Shown here: positions 1 through 9,230 of the stretch, in pieces
Layout of the letters: every line of letters starts with the position of its first letter
Position numbering within the stretch: the first letter of the stretch is position 1
Assembly (NCBI GenBank): GCA_965267355.1
Contig: OZ253956.1
Coordinates: forward strand, 806,001-870,000
Source: GCA-002793235 sp965267355
GTDB lineage: Bacteria > Bacteroidota > Bacteroidia > Flavobacteriales_E > Vicingaceae
DNA length: 64,000 bases
Direction of reading: 5' to 3'
Program-made: the position numbers and the translations under genes
Notes under the pieces: generated by a model
The model's input: only the letters and a program-made list of their open reading frames with translations
What the model was told of the DNA's origin: nothing
Databases searched by the model: none

Positions 1-226
1 AGACCAAAACACGATACTCTTTACCAGCATTAAAAGTTAATTCTAAATCGGCTGTTTCACCTGGGTTAAACACCGCACTGGTTAGTTTGCCATTGTGTGT
101 AAATGGTGCTAATGTTGGTAAACAATTCTTTTTGGTAAATTTTTTACATTGTGCATTGGCATCTAGTGAAAATACAATAGCTCCAACAACAATAAATAAA
201 GGTAATATTTTACTGAATAATCTCAT
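1..226 (-). CDS. Small secreted protein, N-terminal part (runs off the left edge)
   Basis: The reading frame opens at ATG (complement of 224-226) and stays open to the window edge, so only about 75 residues are visible. It begins with a clear signal peptide (MRLFSKILPLFIVVGAIVFS, then a cleavage-like ANAQ) and continues with a Cys/Lys-rich mature start (CKKFTKKNC). The ATG lies 17 nt inside the end of the upstream lipoprotein gene, which suggests translational coupling and one operon. No enzymatic motif is visible; I do not recognise a function. An exported periplasmic or surface protein is the inference. Confidence 0.72.
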   Translation of the reverse strand, partial: MRLFSKILPLFIVVGAIVFSLDANAQCKKFTKKNCLPTLAPFTHNGKLTSAVFNPGETADLELTFNAGKEYRVLV

Positions 227-1088
227 TTCTGATTTTTTCTGTTTCTGTTGCAATTTCCAAAATTATTTCAGGAGTATAGTTTAAGGTATTTCCACCACCT
301 ATTACAGGTGTATCGCCATCTGTAACAGTAGTTTCTCCTTCAACTTCTTCAATCTTATCATATACTTCACTCAGAGATGCTAATTTACCCGACCATTCCA
401 TTACCGCCTCATCATTATAGGTAGCTAATAGGTCAACTAAATTTGATAACGATAGTTTTTGGTCAGCAATTCTTTTCATTAACTCCTCATTGGGCTCATC
501 TTTATTGATGGCTCTTGTACCTAAGTAAAGTCCTTCAACCCATCCACCTAATATGATTAATGCTGATAAATTATCCTGCCCGTTTTCTTTTAGGTAAGCA
601 TCACAAATCCAATAAGAATCGTTAACAATAAGCATCATCGAATCTCTGTTGTTCATGTTTACTTCTATACGTTCCATAGTTTCAGGGCTAAACGCAGCAG
701 AAACACCCATAGCATCCGCCATTTTTTTAGCACAATTCATGTAAAACATAGATTCTTGAGTTTGATCATAAATGTTAGCATAACTCAAGTCTGCACCATA
801 AACCCCAAGGTTTAAGGCTTGCTTATTGGTAGTGGTATATTTATTTACATTATCAATAGGGTTTGTAGCCTCTGGATTATAAGGTACTCCTGCCTCTTCA
901 AAAATAATAGCTGTTTCGTAAGGTGAGGGTACTGTTTGAAATACTTTTTGTGCTTTATCTGCACGTTTTACAGCTGTTTCATCAGTTGCCACTTCTTCTA
1001 TTAGCTCTTGCTCTTCTTCTACCTGAGCATCATCACTACAAGCTGCCAAAATACTAGCAATAGTTATTAAAATGATGTGTTTTTTCAT
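210..1088 (-). CDS. Conserved lipoprotein of unknown function
   Basis: The frame is open further upstream, but the ATG at 1088 is preferred because it starts a lipoprotein signal peptide (MKKHIILITIASILAAC; lipobox L-A-A-C, lipidated Cys at residue 17). The mature protein has a short acidic stretch (DDAQVEEEQELIEEVATDE) and then a mostly helical, soluble-looking domain with no transmembrane segment (about 292 aa in all). The family is not one I can name; similar anchored lipoproteins of unknown function are common in Bacteroidota. It overlaps the following secreted-protein gene by 17 nt. A TAnnTTTG box at 1112-1119 and the terminator at 1154-1185 indicate its own transcription unit. Confidence 0.8.
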   Translation of the reverse strand: MKKHIILITIASILAACSDDAQVEEEQELIEEVATDETAVKRADKAQKVFQTVPSPYETAIIFEEAGVPYNPEATNPIDNVNKYTTTNKQALNLGVYGADLSYANIYDQTQESMFYMNCAKKMADAMGVSAAFSPETMERIEVNMNNRDSMMLIVNDSYWICDAYLKENGQDNLSALIILGGWVEGLYLGTRAINKDEPNEELMKRIADQKLSLSNLVDLLATYNDEAVMEWSGKLASLSEVYDKIEEVEGETTVTDGDTPVIGGGNTLNYTPEIILEIATETEKIRNEIIQ

Positions 1089-1111
1089 GTTAAAATTTGT
1101 TCTGAATTTTC

Positions 1112-1119
1112 CAAATATA
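1112..1119 (-). promoter_or_regulatory. Candidate -7 box (TATATTTG) for the lipoprotein gene
   Basis: On the minus strand TATATTTG fits the Bacteroidota -7 consensus TAnnTTTG and lies 23 nt before the ATG at 1088. No clear -33 TTG is visible at the right distance. The box is the same sequence as the one before the LytTR regulator gene (6984-6991). Confidence 0.45.
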
Positions 1120-1153
1120 ATATATAAAAATATATTTAAGCTTCTTATAAACA

Positions 1154-1185
1154 AAAAGTACCCACGTAAAAACATGGGTACTTTT
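1154..1185 (-). terminator. Rho-independent terminator
   Basis: The arms AAAAGTACCCA (1154-1164) and TGGGTACTTTT (1175-1185) pair perfectly over 11 bp with a 10-nt loop. Read on the minus strand a T-run follows. It lies just after the stop codon of the 624-aa T9SS protein gene and separates it from the lipoprotein gene. Confidence 0.75.
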
Positions 1186-1211
1186 AAAATTGAACTAAAA
1201 ATATTTTTTAC

Positions 1212-3086
1212 TTATTGATAAACTACTTTTTCATTAAACACTTTGTCACCTATTGTTACTTTAACCAAATATATTCCTTTTGGTTGGTTAGATATATCTA
1301 CTTGTTGAATAACTTCAGTAGCTTGTGCAGCAAAAACTTCTTTACCCATTAGGTCATATACTTGTATCCAAGCCAACTCATTATCTTCACCTAAATTAAT
1401 GTTAAATTGACCTGTGTTAGGGTTGGGGTAAACAGTAGGAGTAAAACCCTTTTCTTCATCAAGCAGTTTTTCTTTTTCCTCTTCATCTGCTTTACGCCAT
1501 ACTGAGCCTCCATTAGGATGATTGCATATATCATTGATAATAGATGCCTTAAATTGCTCTCCTGCACTAACATGAAAATTTGGTAATATTTTAATAGAAT
1601 TTTGTGCATTAATTTCTGCTGTAACTAAAACCTCAACACTACCAAAAACTCCATCAACAACAACATCCCAACCAGAATAAGGACCAAACATATTTGAAAC
1701 TATTGTTTTAGTTGGCCTCCATCTTAATTCATATAAATTATACAATAACATATAGTCTATTCCTGGAAATATCCCTTGAACAGAACCATTTGTAACCTCA
1801 TTTTTAGTTTTTAAAAACCTTAAATTATGTGCCCAATTAGGTGAAGTATAATTTCCTGTATGCATAGGATTATCATTTATCGGGGCAGAGTTTAATTCAT
1901 TTTCAATAAAACACCATTGAGTAGGTGTTAGGGGATTAACCCCATGCAAATTGTTATGTAATAGTGGGTAAAAAGCGCGCCAATCATAGCTTGCTGAAGG
2001 TAACATTAAGTTTTCTTCATATGAATCTTCATAAATATTTGTAGCAATATCTCCAACGTCATAATCTTCATTAGAAATGGAAGCCATTACTAATGCCATA
2101 TGTATATTATCTATATTAGGAAAACCTAACTCAATGAATTCCCACTCTGCATCACACCATTGAAAATCATTAATTGGTTCCCCAAATTTACCAGCTAATG
2201 TCTTTAATGGCTTACAAAAAGGAACCGCATATCCCCCTTCATCTATAGATAAGTCTATTCCCCCAGGATCTTGTAATCTAAAATCCTCTTCATATAGTTT
2301 ATTAATAAAAACCATTGCTATGTCCTTAGCCCAATTTCGGAAATTTATACTTTGGCTATTTCTACAACTTCCATTTATAATTGAAAGATTTGAGTTTGGC
2401 ATATATCGATATGTCAAATACAACCCCATTAAAACATGATACAATTGATCTTGACTAAAAAATACGTGATGATAATTATAACCCCCATAAGGATAGTATG
2501 TTTTAAAATATTTTTCAAACTGACTTATATTAGACCATTGGCAAGAAGGGTAAGGTGTAAAAGTTGGACAATTTGGAGTTTGAAGTTCATTAAGAGTTCC
2601 CCAATTAATTGGTTTACAATCTGGGTTAACATCATTCCACATATCTGTTCTGACAGCTATACCATCCATTTGTGTAGATAAATCATCAGGTCCATTATGA
2701 TACCAAGCATATCTTGCATCAGCAACTTTATCAAGTCGTTCTAGAGCATTTAAAGCACAACTAAGCTCATTAATAGCTTTCTGTTTATCTGCTTGCGAAC
2801 CTCCATTTTGAACTAGTCTTGCGTATTCTGTTGCAAGCATGCCTATATACCAACCTTGCATAATACCTCCTTCGCCTGACTTTTGAAGTTCTGAACCATT
2901 CGTTCCTGCTGCATTTCTGACAGCTGCTAACAAACCTTGTCCTCGTCCCTCTCCTTGGATGACAAAATATTTCAAATTTTCCTTATAGTTATCATATTTC
3001 TGTCTGTTTAATTCGGGGGTTTGGCTAAAACTTTGTATAACTCCCAAAAACAACAACAGAAAAATATATTTTTTTAACTGTTTCAT
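1212..3086 (-). CDS. T9SS-secreted protein, possible helical-barrel enzyme, type A sorting domain
   Basis: A 624-aa protein with a signal peptide (MKQLKKYIFLLLFLGVIQSFSQ) and a C-terminal type A T9SS domain (YPNPNTGQFNI, then YDLMGKEVF, QPKGIYLVKV and a basic-aromatic end). Just before it lies a segment (NAQNSIKILPNFHVSAGEQFKA) resembling the 'coathanger'-like stalk domain of the other two enzymes in this locus. The N-terminal 450 residues are rich in Trp, Tyr and His and read as an alpha-helical catalytic or binding domain (GGIMQGWYIGMLA, HHVFFSQDQLYHVLMGLYL); (alpha/alpha)-barrel polysaccharide lyases or hydrolases look like this, but I cannot assign a family. The gene starts 2 nt after the tail-fibre-like gene, so the two are co-transcribed. 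Confidence 0.85.
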   Translation of the reverse strand: MKQLKKYIFLLLFLGVIQSFSQTPELNRQKYDNYKENLKYFVIQGEGRGQGLLAAVRNAAGTNGSELQKSGEGGIMQGWYIGMLATEYARLVQNGGSQADKQKAINELSCALNALERLDKVADARYAWYHNGPDDLSTQMDGIAVRTDMWNDVNPDCKPINWGTLNELQTPNCPTFTPYPSCQWSNISQFEKYFKTYYPYGGYNYHHVFFSQDQLYHVLMGLYLTYRYMPNSNLSIINGSCRNSQSINFRNWAKDIAMVFINKLYEEDFRLQDPGGIDLSIDEGGYAVPFCKPLKTLAGKFGEPINDFQWCDAEWEFIELGFPNIDNIHMALVMASISNEDYDVGDIATNIYEDSYEENLMLPSASYDWRAFYPLLHNNLHGVNPLTPTQWCFIENELNSAPINDNPMHTGNYTSPNWAHNLRFLKTKNEVTNGSVQGIFPGIDYMLLYNLYELRWRPTKTIVSNMFGPYSGWDVVVDGVFGSVEVLVTAEINAQNSIKILPNFHVSAGEQFKASIINDICNHPNGGSVWRKADEEEKEKLLDEEKGFTPTVYPNPNTGQFNINLGEDNELAWIQVYDLMGKEVFAAQATEVIQQVDISNQPKGIYLVKVTIGDKVFNEKVVYQ

Positions 3087-3088
3087 TA

Positions 3089-4150
3089 TTAATGGTTTTT
3101 AGATAATTGTTGAATAAGTTGTCCTTGTTCTTTAATTGTTTTTTGTTGTTCAATCATATAAAGCGTTAACTCTTCTATTTTCTGTAATAAAATAGCATCC
3201 ATCTCACCTAAATTAACTCCTCCCTTTACAATTTCTTCTTCAGAAGGCACCCCTGGTAAATGACTATTATCTGTAATAAAACTTTCCACTTCTTCCAACG
3301 ATTTTAACTCATAATCTGATTTAAAAACATAATCAGGCCAGGTATTAAGATTAACCAATATCTCTCTCGCTCTTACTTGCCCTGTTTTGCCTTCAACTAA
3401 AAATAAATCTTGTTCGCATCCTCCTGAATAGGAAGAAACTTTTAATAAAGCATGTTCTGCAGCAGCTCCACAACCTGAACCTCCTTTAATGTAAACTCCT
3501 TTTCCATAGCCTCCTCCATTTTCCACATATAAGGCATAGTCATTATTGTTAGCTGTTAATATATTTAGTTTTGCAGAAGGAGACCCACTTACTGTAACCT
3601 GTCCATTATTGTTCCATGTTAAAGCTGTTTTTTGTCCTCCGCTTGTTGATCCTAAAGCACCTCCGGCATAACCAAATAATACTGGTCCGTCAGGTTGAAT
3701 TCCGGCAAAAGGTTTACCTGAACCAAACCACCCTAAACCATGATTAACATCTGTGCCTACTCTTAAATAAATGTTGTTGTTATTAACAGCAACTGTTCCA
3801 TTAACATCTAAAGTTGTTATTGGGTTTACATTTCCTATTCCTAATTTAGAATTTTGAACAATAACATCTCTACCTCTAAAATAATATTTTCCATTATCAT
3901 TAGGCTCTCCCCAATAAACATCTTTTCCTGTTTGATAATTGTATATCGCAGAAATTGTACTGCTGTTGCTTAAATGAACTGCTCGAACATAAGTATTGGT
4001 AAGACCATTTGATTGTAATTTTAATTGAGGATTAATAACGTTGGTATAATCTCCGCTACCCCCTGTATACATTCCCGGTGAATTAATTTGAGCGATACCT
4101 ATATTGCTAAATATAAATACAACTGTTGCGACTAAAATTGTTTTTTTCAT
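3089..4150 (-). CDS. Tail-fibre-like secreted protein with S74/endosialidase-chaperone-like C-terminus
   Basis: I place the start at 4150, where ATG opens a signal peptide (MKKTILVATVVFIFSNIGIAQ); the frame extends 28 codons upstream without secretion features. The 353-aa protein is rich in Gly, Asn and Ser, in the manner of beta-structured fibre proteins. It ends with a block common in Bacteroidota 'tail fiber domain' proteins: YELKSLEEVESFI..NSHLPGVPSEEEI...GVNLGEMDAILLQKIEELTLYMIEQ, ending in a coiled coil. In phage fibres the related S74 domain acts as an intramolecular trimerisation chaperone; here that role is inferred. It is the first gene of a two-gene unit with the T9SS protein 2 nt downstream. 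Confidence 0.82.
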   Translation of the reverse strand: MKKTILVATVVFIFSNIGIAQINSPGMYTGGSGDYTNVINPQLKLQSNGLTNTYVRAVHLSNSSTISAIYNYQTGKDVYWGEPNDNGKYYFRGRDVIVQNSKLGIGNVNPITTLDVNGTVAVNNNNIYLRVGTDVNHGLGWFGSGKPFAGIQPDGPVLFGYAGGALGSTSGGQKTALTWNNNGQVTVSGSPSAKLNILTANNNDYALYVENGGGYGKGVYIKGGSGCGAAAEHALLKVSSYSGGCEQDLFLVEGKTGQVRAREILVNLNTWPDYVFKSDYELKSLEEVESFITDNSHLPGVPSEEEIVKGGVNLGEMDAILLQKIEELTLYMIEQQKTIKEQGQLIQQLSKNH

Positions 4151-4240
4151 TGCTTTTAAAGTTTTTGTTTGAATTGAATTTAATTTGACACAACAAAACA
4201 ACTTCAAAAACTTCATTTTAGTCAATAAAATCAATATAAA

Positions 4241-4272
4241 GGGACAAACGGATTGATTTTTTGGGACAAACG
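4241..4272 (-). promoter_or_regulatory. Candidate LytTR operator: 10-bp direct repeat, 22-bp period
   Basis: On the minus strand CGTTTGTCCC occurs twice (4263-4272 and 4241-4250) separated by 12 nt. The published LytTR consensus is two copies of [TA][AC][CA]GTTN[AG][TG] separated by about 12-13 bp. The downstream copy (TCCGTTTGT) matches 9 of 9, the upstream copy (ATCGTTTGT) 8 of 9. The pair lies 91-122 nt before the ATG of the tail-fibre-like gene and directly behind the gene of a LytTR regulator. Confidence 0.62.
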
Positions 4273-4273
4273 A

Positions 4274-6940
4274 TTAAGCGTTTAGGCTGCTAAATTGTTC
4301 TTTTAAAGCTTTTAAACTTTTTTGATACGTTTTTCCTATAGGAATTTCGTGTTGCTGAATGATTAATTTAGTTTCCGAAATAGAGTCAATTTTATCTTTT
4401 TGTACGATAAATGATCGGTGTGTTCTCACAAAATTTATTGATGACAGTTGTTTCTCCATATCGTTCATAGTAGAGCGATAAGTGTACTTTTTACCTGTAG
4501 TGTTAATCTCAACATAATTTCTAAAAGATTGTACAAATAATATTTTACTTTGGTTTATTCTTATTTGTTGTTTATTTACCTCTATTAATAAATAGTTTTG
4601 TTTCCCCAACTTCTTTAACAATCTTTTTAAAAGTTCTTGTTGTATATGCTTATTGTAAGCCAATATGTTTACCTTAAAACTTATAGCTATAATAGTTATC
4701 ATAAAAACAATACAACTTATTATAAACCACCAGGTTTTATAAAACGGTGGTTTAATGAAGAAGTTTAATGATGCAGCATTGCCAAATGCTCCATTTTCAT
4801 TTTTTGCTTTTACTTTAAAAGTATATTCTCCGGGTTGTAATGTAGAATAAGTTAATTGTCTTATCGTAGTATTTTGCCATTCATTATCAACTCCAAGTAA
4901 CCTATAATGATATTCTATTTGACCTAAGCTTCTATAGTTTAAAGCTAAAAAAGAAATTGTTATGTTGTTTTCATCATGACTTAAATTAATTTCTTTCTGA
5001 ACTGGTCTTTTAATATGATTAACCTTAAAATCTGTAATAATTGATTTTATCTGATTTTCAGTTTTTCTAATTTTATTTTTATTAAAAAAAATTAGCCCTT
5101 TAGCTGTTGCAACATATATATTATTTTTATATGAATTTATATCAATTATTTCTGTAGAAGGCAAGCCTTGTTTTCTTGTTAAATTATAAATTTTATATTC
5201 TCCTGAATCTGAATATTGTAACCTGGAAATCCCTCTGGTAGTGCCTACCCAAATTGTTTTATCATTGTCAACATATATTTTTCTAACAAAATTTGCAACT
5301 AACCCCTTTTTTTGATCAATGATTTCATAAATATTCCCATTTTTAATTACAATAACCCCATACCCCTTAGTACCAACCATAATCACTTCTTTATTAAGCG
5401 CTATAATACTGGTAATAGATGATGATAGATAAAGGTTATCTTCATAGGGAGTTGTTATTTTTTCATTAGTATAAAACTTTATTCCATCCCTTGTTCCTAT
5501 CCAAAGTTTTCCTTTATCTGATAAAATACTAGTACACCACATTTTAGGTTCACCAGCATTAATTGAATTATATATTAATTTATTATCTCGAACTATACTA
5601 ATTCCAAAAGAGTTAACTGTATATATATAATTGCCATCTACAATTAGATCTTTACTAGAGCCAACTTCAGCTTCTTTTAAAGAAAAATCTGTATTGTTTT
5701 TACGAAACATAAGATATTCCCCCTGCTTACAAGCACCATAGAATAAACTACTATCACTATAATTATATGTTAAGCAATATGATTTTTGAGTTAACTTTGA
5801 AATAGTATTATATTTTATAATGGAAGAATCTAAAGCAGCTTTTAGAATTTCTCGTCCATAAGTTGCTAAATATAAACTACCACTTATTGTATCTATTTCT
5901 ATAGCAATTATAGCATGTTTATTACTTTCTTTATATTTAATTTCTTTAGCTGTCAGATAATATATTCCTTCATTCAAAGTTTGAAACCAATAACTTTCTT
6001 CTTTATCTTTAAATACTCTCGAAACGGATTTACCCTCTAAAAAAGTGTCTATAATTTTTAAACTGTCATTTTTTACCTCACACTTATATGCCCCTTCATT
6101 TTGTATACAAACCCATAAAAACTTTTCATCTCCATACATTGAAAAGAAGTAGACAGAATCATTAAATGGTGAAATTATTTGATTTAGTTTATTTTCACCT
6201 TCCTTTAAATGATACCATTTATTGTAATATTCAAAAATTAGTCCCTTGTTATAATAAATAGGGTTTATATTGCTGCTTTTAAGCTCTTTTTTAAATTCTT
6301 GTTGTATGAAGTGTGAACTAACTTTAGAAGGTGTTTCAATAATTACATCGTAATTGTCACTTTTTGTTGCTATACTTCCCGAAACATGTTTTCCATTATT
6401 TAGTTCAAATGATTTTATGAGGGTATTTTCATTTGACAAGTTTAAAAGTTGTTCTACTTTACCATTTTTAGAGCACCTATAAATACCTTCTGAACGAAAC
6501 CCCATCCATATATTATCATCTTTATCTACAGCAAAACTTCTAACATCTATGGTACCTCTAATAACTTTTTTTATTCTATCATTATATTTATATTGATGTA
6601 TTTTACCGTCATCATAATAAGAAAGTTGACAATTAAAAGTTCCAAACCATATTCTCCCTTTATGGTCTTCCGTTATTAAAAAAACAGTATTGTCGGTTAA
6701 CCCATCACTAACATCAAAGTTTTCAAACTCATAACCGTTAAACCGACTTACGCCTGCATCGGTAGCAAACCACATGTATCCTTTTGAGTCTTGAAAAGCA
6801 GAATAAACCTCAGAACTTGGTAATCCATCTTCAACCGTGTAATGATGATAGGCATGTTCTTGTTGAGAATAACCAATAATAACAACAAATAGGAGTAACG
6901 ATAAACTAAAAAGATATTTTATATTTAGTACGTTAATCAT
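4274..6940 (-). CDS. Membrane one-component regulator: beta-propeller, Y_Y_Y and LytTR DNA-binding domains
   Basis: An 888-aa protein with an N-terminal signal or membrane segment (residues 1-25), then a periplasmic two-component-regulator-type propeller of about 600 residues (repeats such as EDGLPSSEVYSAFQDSKGYMW, EDHKGRIWFGT, DNDKTIWVGTTRGISRL). A Y_Y_Y domain (about 655-720, EYHYRLLGVDNEWQ) is followed by one transmembrane helix (about 733-757) and a cytoplasmic LytTR domain (about 790-885; ILFVQSFRNYVEI, FVRTHRSFIVQ, PIGKTYQ). There is no histidine kinase or receiver domain, so ligand sensing would be coupled to DNA binding in one chain. The ligand is probably a glycan or its breakdown product, by analogy with hybrid regulators of polysaccharide utilisation. 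A LytTR-type operator directly downstream suggests it controls the flanking genes. Confidence 0.9.
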   Translation of the reverse strand: MINVLNIKYLFSLSLLLFVVIIGYSQQEHAYHHYTVEDGLPSSEVYSAFQDSKGYMWFATDAGVSRFNGYEFENFDVSDGLTDNTVFLITEDHKGRIWFGTFNCQLSYYDDGKIHQYKYNDRIKKVIRGTIDVRSFAVDKDDNIWMGFRSEGIYRCSKNGKVEQLLNLSNENTLIKSFELNNGKHVSGSIATKSDNYDVIIETPSKVSSHFIQQEFKKELKSSNINPIYYNKGLIFEYYNKWYHLKEGENKLNQIISPFNDSVYFFSMYGDEKFLWVCIQNEGAYKCEVKNDSLKIIDTFLEGKSVSRVFKDKEESYWFQTLNEGIYYLTAKEIKYKESNKHAIIAIEIDTISGSLYLATYGREILKAALDSSIIKYNTISKLTQKSYCLTYNYSDSSLFYGACKQGEYLMFRKNNTDFSLKEAEVGSSKDLIVDGNYIYTVNSFGISIVRDNKLIYNSINAGEPKMWCTSILSDKGKLWIGTRDGIKFYTNEKITTPYEDNLYLSSSITSIIALNKEVIMVGTKGYGVIVIKNGNIYEIIDQKKGLVANFVRKIYVDNDKTIWVGTTRGISRLQYSDSGEYKIYNLTRKQGLPSTEIIDINSYKNNIYVATAKGLIFFNKNKIRKTENQIKSIITDFKVNHIKRPVQKEINLSHDENNITISFLALNYRSLGQIEYHYRLLGVDNEWQNTTIRQLTYSTLQPGEYTFKVKAKNENGAFGNAASLNFFIKPPFYKTWWFIISCIVFMITIIAISFKVNILAYNKHIQQELLKRLLKKLGKQNYLLIEVNKQQIRINQSKILFVQSFRNYVEINTTGKKYTYRSTMNDMEKQLSSINFVRTHRSFIVQKDKIDSISETKLIIQQHEIPIGKTYQKSLKALKEQFSSLNA

Positions 6941-6983
6941 TAATTTTCATGTATTGAGAGATAAGGCTTTGGTTTACTTTAGC

Positions 6984-6991
6984 CAAATATA
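6984..6991 (-). promoter_or_regulatory. Candidate -7 box (TATATTTG) for the LytTR regulator gene
   Basis: TATATTTG on the minus strand fits TAnnTTTG and lies 43 nt before the regulator ATG at 6940, after the terminator of the upstream operon. No convincing -33 TTG is visible. Confidence 0.45.
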
Positions 6992-7011
6992 TAAATATAT
7001 TAACCAGAATA

Positions 7012-7043
7012 AAATAGTCCCTTGCTAATGTAAGGGACTATTT
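7012..7043 (-). terminator. Terminator after the GH5-like gene
   Basis: AAATAGTCCCTT (7012-7023) pairs with AAGGGACTATTT (7032-7043), 12 bp, with a possible 2-bp inner extension around a TAAT loop. The T-tract on the minus strand is short and interrupted. It lies about 20 nt past the stop of the GH5-like gene and 70 nt before the regulator promoter. Confidence 0.65.
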
Positions 7044-7063
7044 GTATTGTTGAACTAAAAATA

Positions 7064-9220
7064 TTATTGATATATTATTTTTTCATTAAACACTTGACCA
7101 TCAACAGTAATTTTTACAATGTAAATTCCTTTGGGTTGGTTAGTGATATCAATAATAGTTTGGTTTTGCATTACATTATTTACAAATACTTGCTTCCCCA
7201 TTAAATCATAAACTTCTATAATAGCAAGATTCTCAACATTTTCTACATCTAACCTAACATTAAATATCCCTGTATTTGGGTTAGGGTAAACACTAAATGT
7301 ATAATCTTCTCTTTTAATTTTAGTTTCTTCAATCAACCTGGCTAATGGCATTACCCCACTATAATTACTACTAGTATTTGAAGGACAATGTAAATCATCT
7401 ATATACAAATGTGATGTTGCCCCTGAATTTGCACTAAACCCAGGTTTGATGTGAATCTTTTTCTCAGCTATAAACTTAGAGGTTGACCCATTATTTAATG
7501 TTATTGTACTTAACTCTTGTACCGCCAAATCTGTATATTCTTCATCTGAACCATTAGATACGGTAACTGTTCCCTCATTAGTTTCAATATAATTTAAAGT
7601 AATGTTACCAACACTTGGCCCTGTCATTGAAGCAACATCTATAATTTTAGCTTCACACTTATTTGCTGTCACTACCATTTCTAAATTATGAGCTGCATCA
7701 AACACATCTGTATAATGTGTTTTCAAATCAAAAGAACCATCACTCTCAGAAAAAGTTAAATATATAGAAGCTGGAGAAGTTGAAAGGGGTACTCCCGCAG
7801 GAGTTTTTATAAAAATAATAGCATCTTCAATAGACTCGCCAAATTCATCATAAACATAGCCTGTAGCATTCTTTTGGGTAGCCCTACCATAATAGTTATA
7901 ATAACCTGTAGGTTTTGATAATATGGGTCCACTCACATACTGATACGGAGTATTTCCCAAATGGTCATCAAAATGAGTCTCGTTTGGATTTTTAAGAGCT
8001 CCAGGTATATCGTACGTAGTTGAACCAACAGTAATATTTATATCAACATTTTCTGTATGGTCTATTAACCCCCAATAATCCATATCTTCACTACAATCTG
8101 CTGTAGAAGGTCCATCTCTCCTTTGATCCTGAAAATTCCACCAGGAATATCCACTACCCCCAGCCTTTTTTACTTTTAGTAAAGAATTTTCAATAAAATC
8201 TGATTGGTCAGAATAATCTCCATGAACATAATAAATCCATTTGCTGTTTTGAGAGTCCCAGACTGCCGGACAAGGTCCATTATTAGGGTCTTCTTCTTTA
8301 TAACCAGCTAAAAATCCTGTTTCACCTACTATCCATGGTGTGTTAACCGCTCTGGAAATCCAATACAATTGGCTATCGTAGCGTTTAAAATTTGAATCTA
8401 CAGGTAAAGTCGGATACGGATGAAACGAAATGAAATCGACTTTCATTAAGTCCGGATCCCATTCGTGAGCACTTTTAAACCCTAAAAGTCCTATGGTAGT
8501 TAAATGATCAGGAGCATTATCTTTAATTGCATTATACCAATCTTCTACAAAAGATTTGGTTTGCTGTTTGGTATAATCTGCAGCATCTTCATAAACCGGT
8601 TCATTATAAAAATCATAACCCAATATGGTTTTTCTAGCTGATAATTCTCCAGCTAACGTTTCTAAAAAATCTGTATAGGCTTGATTATTATTTACTGATT
8701 CACATTCATTCGCTCCTGTCAATAGAATAACTCTTAGCCCTGCATCATCAGCCAAATCCAAAACATCTTCTATTAATGGAGCCAAAGTGTTTTGCACAAA
8801 GGTAGTTGTATAAGTATCATTTATAAACCAACTTCCTAATGTAGTAGATGTTTTTTTTATGGCTCCAAAACCCGTTAATCGAATGGTATTAAACTTCATA
8901 GATGGATGATTGGCAATTAATTGCAAATGTGCTTCAATTGCATCAAGACCATCCGCTAAATTATTCCCCCAAGGATCAGATGTGATTGATGGGCTGGCAC
9001 CATTACTATAATGAGGATGATAACCATCCCTTGGTGTTACATAATAATTCCCATTATCTTCATGCAATGTTATTTCATAATTCAACACCATAGGATAAAA
9101 ATCTGTTGTACCATCTTTAAAGGTTTTACAGTCTAGTGTTATATAATTGTTTGGCTGAGCAAAAGATAACCTCTGGCCCACCACAAACAATAATATTATT
9201 AATATTATCTTAGTTTTCAT
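7064..9220 (-). CDS. T9SS-secreted GH5-like glycoside hydrolase (cellulase/mannanase fold)
   Basis: A 718-aa protein with a signal peptide (MKTKIILIILLFVVGQRLSFAQ). Residues about 25-420 look like a family 5 TIM barrel: the acid/base region reads LGYDFYNEPVYED (N-E-P motif, about residue 210) and the nucleophile region reads PWIVGETGF (about residue 298), with conserved F-H-P and W-W patches (VDFISFHPYP, YSWWNFQD). A carboxypeptidase-regulatory-like repeat (TGYVYDEFGESIEDAIIFIKTP) follows, then a stalk segment (AEKKIHIKPGFSANSGATSH) and a type A T9SS domain (YPNPNTGIFNVRL...YDLMGKQVF). Substrate cannot be told from sequence; a beta-mannan or glucan is plausible. It sits 10 nt after a tail-fibre-like gene in an operon with an esterase. 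Confidence 0.85.
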   Translation of the reverse strand: MKTKIILIILLFVVGQRLSFAQPNNYITLDCKTFKDGTTDFYPMVLNYEITLHEDNGNYYVTPRDGYHPHYSNGASPSITSDPWGNNLADGLDAIEAHLQLIANHPSMKFNTIRLTGFGAIKKTSTTLGSWFINDTYTTTFVQNTLAPLIEDVLDLADDAGLRVILLTGANECESVNNNQAYTDFLETLAGELSARKTILGYDFYNEPVYEDAADYTKQQTKSFVEDWYNAIKDNAPDHLTTIGLLGFKSAHEWDPDLMKVDFISFHPYPTLPVDSNFKRYDSQLYWISRAVNTPWIVGETGFLAGYKEEDPNNGPCPAVWDSQNSKWIYYVHGDYSDQSDFIENSLLKVKKAGGSGYSWWNFQDQRRDGPSTADCSEDMDYWGLIDHTENVDINITVGSTTYDIPGALKNPNETHFDDHLGNTPYQYVSGPILSKPTGYYNYYGRATQKNATGYVYDEFGESIEDAIIFIKTPAGVPLSTSPASIYLTFSESDGSFDLKTHYTDVFDAAHNLEMVVTANKCEAKIIDVASMTGPSVGNITLNYIETNEGTVTVSNGSDEEYTDLAVQELSTITLNNGSTSKFIAEKKIHIKPGFSANSGATSHLYIDDLHCPSNTSSNYSGVMPLARLIEETKIKREDYTFSVYPNPNTGIFNVRLDVENVENLAIIEVYDLMGKQVFVNNVMQNQTIIDITNQPKGIYIVKITVDGQVFNEKIIYQ

Positions 9221-9230
9221 AAGCTGAGTT

